Part shown: positions 25,525 through 36,858 of the stretch, in pieces
Numbering within the stretch: the first letter of the stretch is position 1
Layout: each line of letters opens with the position of its first letter
Source: Antitrichia curtipendula
Taxonomy: Eukaryota > Streptophyta > Bryopsida > Hypnales > Leucodontaceae
Direction: 5' to 3'
Assembly (NCBI GenBank): GCA_951230915.1
Contig: OX579634.1
Span: 54,697,570 to 54,761,569, forward strand
Length of the DNA stretch: 64,000 bases
The notes under the pieces: generated by a model
What the model was told of the DNA's origin: nothing
What the model saw: only the letters and a program-made list of their open reading frames with translations
The model's database searches: none
Program-made: the position numbers and the translations under genes

Positions 25525-26108
25525 CTCGGGGAGATCACTTAGTGTATCTATAACTAACCACGTGTATTCAAGTGATTTTTTATCCCCCTATTTACTTTTT
25601 AATGAACTTTGATTTCGACCTATAATTTTGAGTATTGTTTAATAAAGGCTATAGGTGTCTATTGCCCAAAACTCCCAATTCAAATACCATATTAAATGAT
25701 TTCTAGAGAACATTGAAAAATGAACTAAAATGGCATGTTTTCCAACTCAAATATTTATAGAGAATGCATTTAGATGACCACTGCATCAATATTCAAGGAA
25801 TAGGAACTTTCAATAGAGATTTATTTTTGAGAATTTATTGTGTATTTTTTATACAATTTTTTCTTATATAAAATAGGGATGTGAAAGTTATTTTCAGCTT
25901 TGCAGTGTATTTTTTTATTTCAAAAATTAGTAATTAATTATAATTAACAAATAAAATTATCAATAATTCAAAATATAAACTTTAAAAATAGCAAAATCTA
26001 CTCATATTTTTTTCTCTTCCTTTTATTTAAATTTTAGAACATAAGATAGGGGGGCTAAAATCTTAACGCATGTAGTTCCTAATGAACCCTTTAAGTGATC
26101 TCCCCGGG
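25525..26108. mobile_element. hAT-type MITE, copy 2
   Basis: A 584-bp near-identical copy of 4943-5526 in reverse orientation. The ends are CTCGGGGAGATCACTTA and the complement of CCCGGGGAGATCACTTA. The flanks AAAGTGAT (25,517-25,524) and AGAGTGAT (26,109-26,116) match at 7 of 8 positions. It sits directly beside the right end of a TTAA-family copy. Confidence 0.87.
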
Positions 26109-26116
26109 AGAGTGAT

Positions 26117-26800
26117 CCAATAATCTAGTATTTTGACATGATGAACTTTTTCTATAAAACTAAAAAATATTTATATGATCTTCCTCAAAGTTTTTTTAAT
26201 AGATATTAATTGGATGAAGTGTACTTTCAAAACATTCATCATCTATTGGATCCATCATCCATTTAGGAAATTATAAATGTGGAAGATGGATATTGTACAA
26301 CTTGTGTAGGATAGAATATTTTGGTTGCAGTAGGTGAATCTTGTATTTAAAGCCATTGTCGGTAATGGTTAGTTCAATTGTTTCAAAAGCAAGTAGTTCT
26401 ACTATAAAAAACTTTATTCATGGCTCTATCTACTTGAGCACTTGGAAGAATTAGAAAAAGGTTGGAAAGGTGCCTCAACTAACGTTCCCCTCAAAACCAC
26501 CACAAACTTTAGTTGATAGGAAGAAATACCAATTAAAAAATTAGTCTATTCATATAGTAAGTTTGAACCAAATAAGCCTTATAAATGAAAATTATATTAA
26601 TAGATAAATAGTCTTCTAGTTCGAGTTAGGAATCTATATCCAACTCAATTGCTCAACATTCCAATTAGACATAAACTTTACTTCAATTATAATCAACCCA
26701 ACTTGGCTATTAGCCAACATATATACAAAAATAAATATTATTCTTTTTAGTTTGCATTTCAAATTCATAATCAATTTGGGAGATTAAATACATACTCCAA
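26117..26800. other. AT-rich intergenic DNA, nothing recognised
   Basis: No open frame, RNA gene or bounded repeat is supported between the hAT MITE and the next MITE. Confidence 0.5.
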
Positions 26801-26804
26801 ATAG

Positions 26805-27045
26805 ATGCCATATTTAACTACTTTTGGACTTTGCAAAGTCCAAAATTGGTAAAGGGACATCTAAGACAATTGTAGATTTTGACTTCTATAGATTTTATGA
26901 ATCTAGAAATGATATAGATTTTGGACTAGGTGGTTTGAAAAATGTACAACAGGTTTAGATTTTAGATATCTATGACATCGGGAGATCTCATGATCGACAA
27001 AGTCCAAAATTCCCTTAAAAGTCCAAAAGTAGTTAAATATGGCAT
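26805..27045. mobile_element. 241-bp MITE with perfect 28-bp inverted ends
   Basis: The left end starts ATGCCATATTTAACTAC and the last 28 bases are its exact reverse complement (27,018-27,045). The tetranucleotide ATAG flanks both sides (26,801-26,804 and 27,046-27,049), suggesting a short target duplication. The superfamily is not assigned. Confidence 0.78.
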
Positions 27046-27049
27046 ATAG

Positions 27050-28330
27050 AAAATGACTAGCACAATGTTCATTACTTCACAATCTCATATTAATTCACAA
27101 AGAATTGCAATTTACAAAAAATTTACCATTATAATTATTATATTTACTAATCATGCATAAAGACTTCATCACTTGAAAAATCAAACTTTTAATTGAATAC
27201 ACATTACATTCTACAATGACAAATCAATTTTCAAGTTTGCATTTACAATCTTAAAATTGATCACAAACAATTCCAAGTTCTAAAATACAACACTTACAAA
27301 AATAACTTCAAGTAGGCAATATTTCTCTAAATTAATCTCCAAGCAACCCAAAAATTCTATTTGGTTGAACTCCACACTCTCCTTGCAATGGTTGTCAATC
27401 CCATTTAGCTTCTTTACCTCTAAGCCTCTCACCAACAAGCATAAAACAAACACCTTGACCAGTTGATTGTTTGCACTCTTTCACATCACATTTTAAACTT
27501 TCTAAACTATCCTACATTGCTATAGAGAGGAGAGCAATTTGTGCTATCAAAAACTCACTTTTATACAACTACTAGATTCCAAATTGGCAAAAGTGCTCAA
27601 TCATCTATTAAAATCAAAACTTAAAAAATCCTAAGTTCTACATCTTTCAAGAGCAACTCCTAGAAATTGAAGAGTTTTTTTAAGCATTCCATCACAATTG
27701 ATGTATTTGGTACTTTAAGGATGTCTGTTTAAGGGGAATCCAATGACATATATAGATATCCTATGCTTTCAACTTTGAAAATCCATTAAATATTATTTAA
27801 GTGTTGAAAATTTACAAAATGCTATAAAATAAATTATTCTTGAGGTTGGTAATAACCTCAGCTACAAAAAATTGGGATTCAACCATAGGATGTTTACAAA
27901 ATTTTGACACAAGTGGTGAACATGTACCCCTTTAGTGGAAAAATAATTTGTTTTCCCGAAAGGATGCCTGGATCAAAAGTTTTGTTGCCCTAAATTTTTT
28001 GGGCAACTTGGGCAACTTTGGGGAACATGTGCAAACTATTCCTATAATTTTGAAATTTGTCAAGTATAGAATTTGTATAATATAAGATGCAAATGTAAAA
28101 AAATGTGTAGTCTAAAAATCTCACCCAAGGAGGAGTTACATTCTGCTAGCCCTATTGAACAAGGTCAAAAAAAAAATTGGTTAACTTCAAACATTATAAT
28201 TTTTCAATCAACATTACAATTTTTTCCACACATTCCCTTAGCTAGTAGTCTAATACAAATTTGTATGATTGAATTTAGAAGAAGAGAAAACTATTCTTTT
28301 TCTTTCTTTTCTCACTGCCCTCAAAAGTGA
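27050..28330. other. AT-rich intergenic DNA, nothing recognised
   Basis: An 85-codon plus-strand open frame (28,073-28,330) has a low-complexity composition and no recognisable domain. Confidence 0.5.
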
Positions 28331-29420
28331 CATTTTTTCACAATTTCTGCCTGAAATGTGCCTTCGTCCTCAAGGGGTTTAAAATCGTACAAACTGGCGT
28401 CTTTGTCTTCCATACAGTCGCCAGTGAGTATGAGCGACATGGCTGGAGGCCCCCAGAGGACGCTGATCCAGAGCCCAAGGAGTTGGTGTTGAAGGAGGAG
28501 TTGTTGCAGGATCGGAGGTCACCAACTGCAGAACCTCTCATTTCGTAGCGCGCACCTGCGAGCTTCCCTCGAACTTCCACCCCAGCGGAGAAGGCGATCG
28601 ACCCCAACTGCCCCTCGGGAGTGCAGAAGCACGAGAGGCATGAATTCAGTTACAAAACACTGAATCGAAGCACGAATTGTCGCCGCAGCCACGGGCCCTT
28701 GCCTGGCGGTTTTCTTCGTCGGAACGGAACTTCTCGAGTAGTTGAGTTACAATATGTGAATTTGGGAACTTACACCGAAGTCAATGCTCCCTCCCCTTTC
28801 TGTTCTGTCTCTCGTCCAGATGGTTGCTCCCTTTTATTAGACGCCCGCGACGCACATTCCGGTTGCGCGCTTCGACGGGAAGTCGGGAACGCGCAAATGG
28901 GAGCGGAGTCCTCTGCCTGGATCTCTCCGGGACGGAGAACTACTCCTGCACCCCCGCGTGGAGGTCAAATCCCTCTGCCCTGACAGAAAGCAGAATCTTT
29001 GCAGCTTTGCACGGAGGGAAAAGCTCGGGCCAGCGTTTTTTTGGTTGGAACACTAAACTGCCACAAGCTTTCACAGAACTGGCGCAACTCTGGAGGGAAG
29101 GAGTTAGACAGGCTCAAGAGTGGCGAAAATTCGCCACACCAAAACACACTGTTTCAGGAAGGCATCCCCCTGCCTTCCTGAAACCGGCGGCCTCTGCAAA
29201 AGTAATGGAAAGCAAAACACTGAGTAAGGCAGAACAGTAACATTGGGTAATGTGGATTTCTATACTTGGACGTGCTTTGACAAGATCGAACGGTAACGGA
29301 GACGAATTGTTGTAACCTCGTTGTGGAGAGCACGACAGAAAAAAGTCGGCACGAAGTGAGAGTGCCTCCGTCCCACAGGGATTTTTTATCAACTTTGCAA
29401 GCAGGCATGCAATTTAAGAT
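28331..29420. other. GC-richer island, exon-like but unrecognised
   Basis: Composition shifts abruptly from AT-rich to GC-richer and back. Near 28,402-28,422 a pyrimidine-rich run ends in ACAG like a 3' splice site. The open frame after it (to 28,548) is charged and rich in Glu and Pro, including PPEDADPEPKE, and ends in a stop. I do not recognise it. Two perfect hairpins occur: GTGGCGAA with TTCGCCAC (29,120-29,137) and GTTTCAGGAAGGCA with its complement around a 6-nt loop (29,151-29,184). This may be a gene remnant, a captured gene fragment or a promoter region. Confidence 0.4.
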
Positions 29421-30328
29421 ACGTTTGCAAGGTTGTGTAATTTCTAAGTTTGACTGGAGTGATGGAGGTGTTTACATCCTAAAATATGTAAATTGTGAGT
29501 GAAACTTTAGCTACTGATCAACTTGAATATATGTGCTTTAAATGTGGTGGAAAATATTTTATAAAATATTTTGAATTCTTGCAACTTAGTGAAAACTTGC
29601 TACAAGTAAAACTTGGTTTGAAGTTTGCATTAAAAGAAAAAGATGTTATACATTATATTTCATAATTATCCATATGATTAGTCATGAGTTTTTTTCATAG
29701 ACCTTTGTAAAATTTAAGAATTTGTTTAACTTGAATTTTACTACAATTTTGGTATGATAGGCTAAAAGTATGAGGTGTCAATAAGGTATAATATGAATAC
29801 AATAGTTCATATAAGATGTGTTCAAAGTACCAAAAATTTATATATAGTGAATTTTTAACAAAAGAAAAATTTAGATTCTTGATTGATTATTTTGGACAAT
29901 CGTAGTACACATTTGTAAGAAATTTTTGATATTTTATATAACATAATTCCTTTGTGGAATCAACAATGTCTACCATCAAATTCCAAGAAGCTTCTAACTG
30001 TCTAGATGAAAAACAACTCTACTGAGGATGAATGTTATTTAAAAGTAACACCCGGGGTGTAAGGAGTTATGATTTTTGAAAATCTATGCCAATGAGGTTT
30101 GTAGACCCTTCCACACTTGGAGGTGCTATAGTGGAAGACAATGCTATTGACAATGGATTTCTTGTGACAACACCTATATGATAGTCGACTCTCCATCAAC
30201 AAATTAATTTATTGTAACATCTCAAAGTATAATTGAGAGAATATGGTGTAGAATGAGCTCTGAATTGGATAGTTTGTTTTATAAGGTTTAGTAAACAAAT
30301 AATAAAAGATGTAATATCCAAGAAAGTA
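29421..30328. other. AT-rich intergenic DNA, nothing recognised
   Basis: No open frame or bounded repeat is supported up to the left end of the next TTAA-family element. Confidence 0.5.
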
Positions 30329-30332
30329 TTAA

Positions 30333-31274
30333 CACCTAAAGGTCAGAAGGTGTTTTAAAGGAAGAAAAGTTTCAAAATTGACAATTTTTTATGCAATATC
30401 ATTCAAGATCAAAAATTAAAATGAATGCCAATCATACAAAAATGTATTAAGGCAATGAGTGGAAAAAATGTTCAACCCATTTGACAACATGGATTAAAAT
30501 ATTATAACGTTTGAAGTGACCAAAAATAAAAATTTCCATTCCTACAAAACAAGGTCAATAGACTTTGACCCCTTTGGCTGCATATTTTTTACTACAAAAA
30601 AATGAGTATTTTCACCATTCATAAGTAAATGATGTTAGGTTCATTCATACAAAGTTTCAAATGCAATTGAGACGTTTAACTTACTCTAAATCAATTTGCA
30701 ATGCAAGGAGATTAAACAAATTGGTAATACATTAGTCATTTTTTGATGATTTCTTGTGCAATTGAGGAATTTTTTTTGTTTGAAACCTAAATAGTGAAAA
30801 ATAAGAGACAAAAATCTAGAATATGTGGGAAGAATTTTAACACCTTCAATGACTTCATAGAGTGCAAATAATAGGACTTAAAATCAGAAGAAAATGTTTT
30901 TTCTTCTCAAAACCACCGGCTTGACATAGCTAACAAAGTTTAATTCCTTACCTTAGAATGTAATTTGAGAATTAAATATTTTTGGGACAATTGTATGCCC
31001 TATGATATTACTTACATACATGCCAAATTTCAAAAGTCAATGAGGATTTTAGCAAAAGATGCCAAAATCCTCATTGACTTTGTTCAAGCTGAAAAAAATT
31101 TAGGGCATCATAACTTTTGATCTACACACTCAACTAGAGAAAAAACAATATTTCCACTAAGCGGATACATGTTTACACCTATCAAGATTTCATAAACATC
31201 CAACCAAAATTAACTTTGTAGTGACCTACTTGGGTTTTTAATTGTCCATTCAACAAACAATTGAACTTTAGGGG
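30333..31274. mobile_element. TTAA-family element, complete (member E, 942 bp)
   Basis: The left end CACCTAAAGG follows TTAA (30,329-30,332). The right end ACTTTAGGGG precedes TTAA (31,275-31,278). The interior is AT-rich and non-coding. A further family-type right end (GGGCATTTAGGGG then CTAA) occurs at about 31,459-31,475 without a clear partner. Confidence 0.72.
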
Positions 31275-31689
31275 TTAAAGATAGTGATATTAAAATGGCT
31301 TAGATATACATCTAGAAACAATAGTGAATTTCTCAGGACTATTTCTTACAATTCATAAATCATTTTTAGGTGGTAGACACCCTACTATATATAAAAAAGG
31401 GATAACTATAATTAAGCCTATGTTTTTTTTCATAGGTAAGATACACTTCAAAAGTCTTGGGCATTTAGGGGCTAAATTGTAATTTTTTATTACAAAGACA
31501 TATTTTTACTTGCTAAAATAATGCAAAATTCAATACATGTTGAAGTAATCCCCTAGACCTGTCAAGTATGAAACTATTTTTTCCGTGAAATATAATCATC
31601 TAAAAAACATGCTTGAGGAAGCAAATACTTACACAAAAGAATCAAGCAACCTAATTCAATTACTGCTTCCCCTCCCAAAATAAATTTAA

Positions 31690-32615
31690 CCCCTAAAGGA
31701 CCATCCTGCAAAATTTGGCAATATAAAAAAATTGGGCAGGTACATGTGGCCAGAGATTTACAAATTTGAGGCTGAAATTTTAATAGAAGTTGTGGACGAG
31801 GAGTACCTTTCATTTGAACTAAATTTTATGACATTTGAAAATACGAGTCAAAAGTTATGGCCTAATATGTTATTTTTTTTCTCAGCCGGGCAGTTAGGGC
31901 AGATCAGAAAAAATCACTTTTTTCAGAAACAAAAATTTGAAACTGGTTTTCCAGAGCTATCTATACGTGGAAAGCTTTTAATCATTCCATTTTGACCAAT
32001 GAGTCAAAAGTTATGAGGAGTTTTAGTTTGCGGGCAGTTTTGGAATCTTTAGTCTAAAATAAACTTTGAAGTCTTTTATCTTATTCAATTTTCAATATTT
32101 TTTGAAAAAAATAAAATCATAGGATGTAGATTGTTTAATACAACATTTCAACCATTGTGATTGGCATTTTTCAATTTCATATCTAAATTCTCAACAATTT
32201 AGTATTTTGAATCATTCTCTACTTCATTCTACTTACTATTTTTTTCCTATATGTTGTATAATTCCAAATGATGTGAAATTTTTCAAGCATGTAGCCAACT
32301 TGTTTAGGAAAATTAATCCAAAGAAGCACCACCATTTTGGACATTTTTTCATAGAAAAGTGAGCTTTTGAAGTGCAGCTGCCCGTTTTTTTGCAGGGGTC
32401 AAAAAACGATTTCAGTGATTTTGAATGCTTATATCTTGCAATCCACGTCGTGGAAATTTCTGAAATTTTTACCACATATTCTCAAGTCAGCATACTACAA
32501 GATCCTACAGTTACATGAGTCAAAAAAAAGTTTTTTTTCAAAAATTTGGTACTTGTACTAAAAACGGCAGTTCTTGAGCGTTTTCAGTGAAAACATAATC
32601 ACGGAACTTTAGGGG
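31690..32615. mobile_element. TTAA-family element, complete (member D, 926 bp)
   Basis: The left end CCCCTAAAGGACCATCC follows TTAA (31,686-31,689). The right end GGAACTTTAGGGG precedes TTAA (32,616-32,619). The right third matches member A. The middle (about 31,780-32,110) matches a truncated copy at about 43,480-43,845, including GAGTTTTAGT and AAATAAACTTTGAAGTC. Open frames of 64-87 codons are unrelated to known domains. Confidence 0.82.
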
Positions 32616-32674
32616 TTAAAAAAAACAATTTAATAGGCATATTCATAAATGAGTATAAATATTAATACGAATAC

Positions 32675-32819
32675 CACTATAGGAAACCCGTGTCTAAGCA
32701 AATGGATTTTGTTGGACATCTAATATAACAACCCACATTTTTATGTCAACAATGATGTCCAATGGATGTCCAAAAAAATCCGTCTACTTTAATATAAAAA
32801 AACATTGTTTTTTTTAGTG
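32675..32819. mobile_element. CACTA-ended MITE, third copy
   Basis: A 145-bp element starting CACTATAGGAAACCCGTG and ending TTTTTTTTAGTG. Inner sequences GGACATCTAA and GATGTCCAAAAAAATCCGTC match the arms of the 11,282-11,498 element. Target duplication is unclear. Confidence 0.65.
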
Positions 32820-34330
32820 TATAGATGTTGAATGCATATATAGAGCAAACATATGTATGTTCTATATTTTTGGGCAACATTAGGACGTTAGAACAATTTA
32901 TTAGTTTCTTGTTCAGGAAAAGTTTGAAAATAAAATTACTATCATTGTTACTATCACAACAACACATTTCACTTATCCCCTTCTAAAACAAATGAAAAAA
33001 ACACCCGTCCATGACACATTCCCTTGTTACTACTCACCCAAAAGAACAAACATGATGACACACCCATAGCGGGAGCAACAACAAATAATAAGCTAGACAA
33101 CTCTATGATAAGCAAAAGGCCCACAATAATCTTGCATCAACCCATGACAAAAAATTTCAATAAATGAGATTTGGGCTACATTAGGTTGAATTAGTGGTCA
33201 CAATTGTAATCTTGGATGATGGTGATGGAGTCATTAATGACTGCAACAAGAACTTCCACCTATAGGTGTAAATTCATCATTGAACTAACCTTTTTAGCCC
33301 TTCATATTGTAGCTATGTTAGGAATTTTTGTCACTACTTTAGGTGAGTAAGATGATCGTTATGGATACACTTTGTGTTGGTTTGGGATAGTGGCCAGAAG
33401 CTCTTTTGGGTCAATTGGGCAATGCGATTCAAAAACTCATAACAAACTCATATTACAGTGAAACCTCTCATAATGCAAATTCCCTACTTGCATAACTACT
33501 TGTAGTTCTTTATTTGCATACTCCTTATGTGCATAAAGTCTATTGCACAAACTATCACTGGAGTTGATTATGTGAGACATCATTGATTTTCTTAGATGAG
33601 CAATCAATCAAACACAATACCGTACAACATGAGCATGTTTAAATAATTGGCCTTTGGCACTTGAGCTTCTCTATGTATTTATAGCTAATAACTACTTGCC
33701 ACCATTCCCATGCAGTAAGGGAAGTTTGATTGTATGTCAAAGAAAATAACAAACAAAAAATAAAATTGCTCTCCCAATTTCTCACCTTTGTCTTTACATA
33801 AATTAAAATTTAAAAAAATTCAACAATGCCAACTAGGCAACCAATCATTCTGCCTGTCTTAGGCTGGTTTACCTTATGATGTGAACAGTGTAAGTTTGTT
33901 TAGATTTCACAGCACTCGCACTTCGATTTGTGCTCTTTAAATTATACAGCAACCCATGCAAATCCATTCATCTATTTTCAAGAAGCTTGACCATGAAAAA
34001 ACTTGACTCTAAATAACTTTCTCCTGACTGCGCTGCTGAATTGAATTCATCTGTTTCATTCAGCGATAATAAACTCAGCATAAATTAGCTCAGCATCATT
34101 GAAGATCGAATCTAAGTTAGATGACTGCGACCAACCAACCAAAAAACTTGAGCTCAACTAATGCCATCAAAGACTAAATACAAAAGCATTTAAAATTTCA
34201 GCAGAATACTATTTTGCAATAACAATAAAAAAGTTGAAAGAAAAGTAAAAAGCCGAACCCAAGTTTCCGGAGTGGAAAATGATCGAACAGACGATTTTCC
34301 GGAACGTGGTACACTACTGACCCCACGCCC
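32820..34330. other. Intergenic DNA, nothing recognised
   Basis: Transition zone from AT-rich repeat-dominated DNA to the GC-richer gene region. No open frame, RNA gene or bounded repeat is supported. Confidence 0.5.
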
Positions 34331-34948
34331 GCATGTTGAGCTCTGACAGGAAGTGCCCCGCCGAGCCCTCGAAATGGGGGGCGATCAGGCGTTCAAATGT
34401 TCACAGGAATCCCTCCATCCTGGCGAAATGCTGTAAATACCACACTGCTCCCACATTGCGTATTATTACAAGTTTTTTTTGCTTATTATTACCCAAAGTC
34501 GCTTGTTATTTCCGTCGCCAGGAGGCCCAGCAAGCAGCGGTCGCCTCTCGCGCCGCAGAGCTCGCTGCATATGCCGCCACACTTGCTTTCACCGCGTGCT
34601 CTCCGCGCCCTCTGCGGATGCCATCGTCCTGACGCGGTAGCCTACCACGGTCGCATAAATCGCCCCATTGCGCTCAACGAACAGTAAGCCACAAGTGCGT
34701 GCCTCTAGTGGCATCGCAATAGGGTGTACAGTGCAATTCAAGTATTCATTGCAGAGCTTGTGTTTCTTTACAAGCTAGAATTGTCAGTTGAATTTGGTGG
34801 GATTTGGTGCAGTTGTGCTTGTAAGCAGCTTCTGCAAGGCGTGATTGTAGTTTGGACTTGAGGACAATTGTTGGTAGTTGTTGTTAAAGAGGTGAATCAG
34901 TTTTCAGGTGTACTTTTGGGTGTTTGGAGAAAGGGCATTGCTTATAGG
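34331..34948 (+). promoter_or_regulatory. Presumed promoter and 5' UTR of the pectin methylesterase gene
   Basis: A GC-richer stretch lies directly upstream of the PME start codon. Overlapping open frames (34,333-34,687) lack recognisable domains. I could not pick a decisive TATA box or transcription start; assignment rests on position only. Confidence 0.35.
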
Positions 34949-36858
34949 ATGTCTTACGACGATGAGCGGCCCATGGTGGGCGGTGCTTACCGCCCGAAGA
35001 GCCGTAGATGTTGCGTTGTATCCGTGTTGAGCGTCGCCTTGGCGTTGGTTTTGATTCTCGCCATAGCCATCCCTGTGGGCATCAAAAAATCCAGGAATGA
35101 GGATCTCAAGGGCTCCAAAGCTGTGGGACCTGCTTGCGACGCGACTTCGTACCCCGACCAGTGCAAGACCGCGCTCGCGAATTCAGATGGCACACCGCAA
35201 GGCATGTCGCGTCTGATGCTCGAGAATTCCGACACGGGACTTTCGCACTTGGAAAATGCCACCACGAACGCCGTGTGCAAGGAGCTTTTCGTCACCGCTC
35301 GTGCATCGGTGTTGGCTGTGTTCATTACCACCACGAATGGTACCGAAGCCGAACGCACAGCCGCTTGCCAAGACATGCAAACGCAACTCAGCGCCGCAAT
35401 CGAGCAAGTGGAGACGTGTAGCATGATTTTGCAGGAGCTTCAATCGCCGGAGCTTCTCGGATATGGGAGTCTCTCCGAGAACGCGACGCAGTCGTTGAGC
35501 ATTGTGCTTTCGTTCATGAATTGTTACTGTACGTACGGGAACGATTTGAAGGCGTGGAAGCAGTTCGTACCAGATGGATTTCAAGACATTGTGAATCAAT
35601 TCACGGGCGGGAATCGTCGTCTTCTTGATGCTGAGGATCTCGAGGATGAATCTAGGGAGGGGAGCTATCTTTCTGAGGAAGCGATTTATCCGGGATGGAT
35701 GGACAGCGCGACCAGCCGACATTTGCTTGGGAAACCGGCGTCGTACAATGTGATCGTCGCGAAGGACGGATCTGGGAGGTATACGTCTGTACAAGCTGCG
35801 ATTGACAAGGCGCCTTCGAACCAGAACCCGAGAGGGCCGCGGTACATCATTTACGTGAAGGCGGGTGTTTACAACGAACAGATCACCATCCCTAGCGACC
35901 TCTTGAACTGCATGATCATCGGCGATGGCATCGACAAGACCATCTTTACAGGAAGCCGCAGCGTCGAGGGGACGCCGGGCATGACTACCTTCCTTTCTGC
36001 AACTCTGAGTAAGTTTCCTACTTTTTAGGGTTTCTCGGGATTGTCTTTAACGAGATCGGGTGTGGGTTTCGATGTCACAGGGATTGTGAGTTTTAGAAAT
36101 TATGGGAACGCTGGTCAGTATTCGAAAGGATTCTTATCTTTTTGTTCCTTTTGATTGTGGCAGTTGTGAAGGGTCAGGGGTTCCTTGGAAAGTTTTTCAC
36201 AGTTCGCAACACTGCGGGATCCGCCGGTCACCAAGCTGTCGCATGTCGCGTGAGCGCCGATCTGGTTGCATTCTACAGTGTGAAGTTCGACAGCTATCAA
36301 GACACGCTCTACGCGCACACCTTCCGCCAGTTCTACAGCAACTGCATCATCTCCGGTACCGTGGACTTCATCTTCGGCAACGGCAACGCCGTCTTCCAAG
36401 GCTGCACCATCCTCGCGAAGAAGTCGCAACTACAGGGACAACAGAACACGTACACCGCGCAGGGCAAAGCCGATAAGAATCAGAACACAGGTCTTGCATT
36501 CCAAGACTGCAACTTCGACGGCACGGCGGACTTGAAGCGCAACGTGGCCTTGTATCCCACCTTCCTCGGCCGGCCATGGAAGATGTACTCCACTTGCGTC
36601 TTGCTCCGACCCAAGCTCCAAGCGCACATCGATCCACAGGGATGGTTGTACTGGAATTACACGAACTTCGGATTGTACACGTCGTTCTTCGCTGAGTACA
36701 GAGGCTCGGGCCCAGGATCCAACCGGGCTAAACGTGTGAGGTGGTCGCATGCAATCACGGATCCCAAGGTGGCCAACAAGTACCAGGCGGCGAGCTTCAT
36801 CAACGGCAAGAACTGGTTACCTAGCCTTGGCATTGCATACTCTCTGGCGTCGGTCTAA
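34949..36858 (+). CDS. Pectin methylesterase with PMEI pro-region (type I PME)
   Basis: Two exons (34,949-36,008 and 36,164-36,858; intron 155 bp, donor CTGA|GTAAGT, acceptor GTGGCAG) encode 584 aa. It hydrolyses methyl esters of homogalacturonan in the cell wall. Residues about 20-42 form a hydrophobic signal anchor. Residues about 55-205 form the PMEI-like pro-region with family cysteines. Two basic subtilase-type processing sites follow, RRLL (223-226) and RHLL (257-260). The catalytic domain begins near 266 (YNVIVAKDGSG). All active-site residues are present at family spacing: Q377, Q399, D400, D421 in GTVDFIFG, R490 and W492 in LGRPW. The start chosen is the first in-frame ATG, immediately before the anchor. 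The frame is intact, unlike the other large genes here. Confidence 0.95.

Noticed and set aside
4943..26108. 20-kb-spaced 584-bp inverted repeat as one giant element or palindrome
   Set aside because: Each copy has its own inverted ends and its own different 8-bp target duplication, so they are independent MITE insertions.
35183..35794. 203-codon minus-strand frame opposite the PME gene
   Set aside because: It mirrors PME exon 1, which has full domain support; no domain is visible in the antisense product. The same applies to antisense frames across PME exon 2, the Harbinger genes, the PPR gene and the hAT gene.
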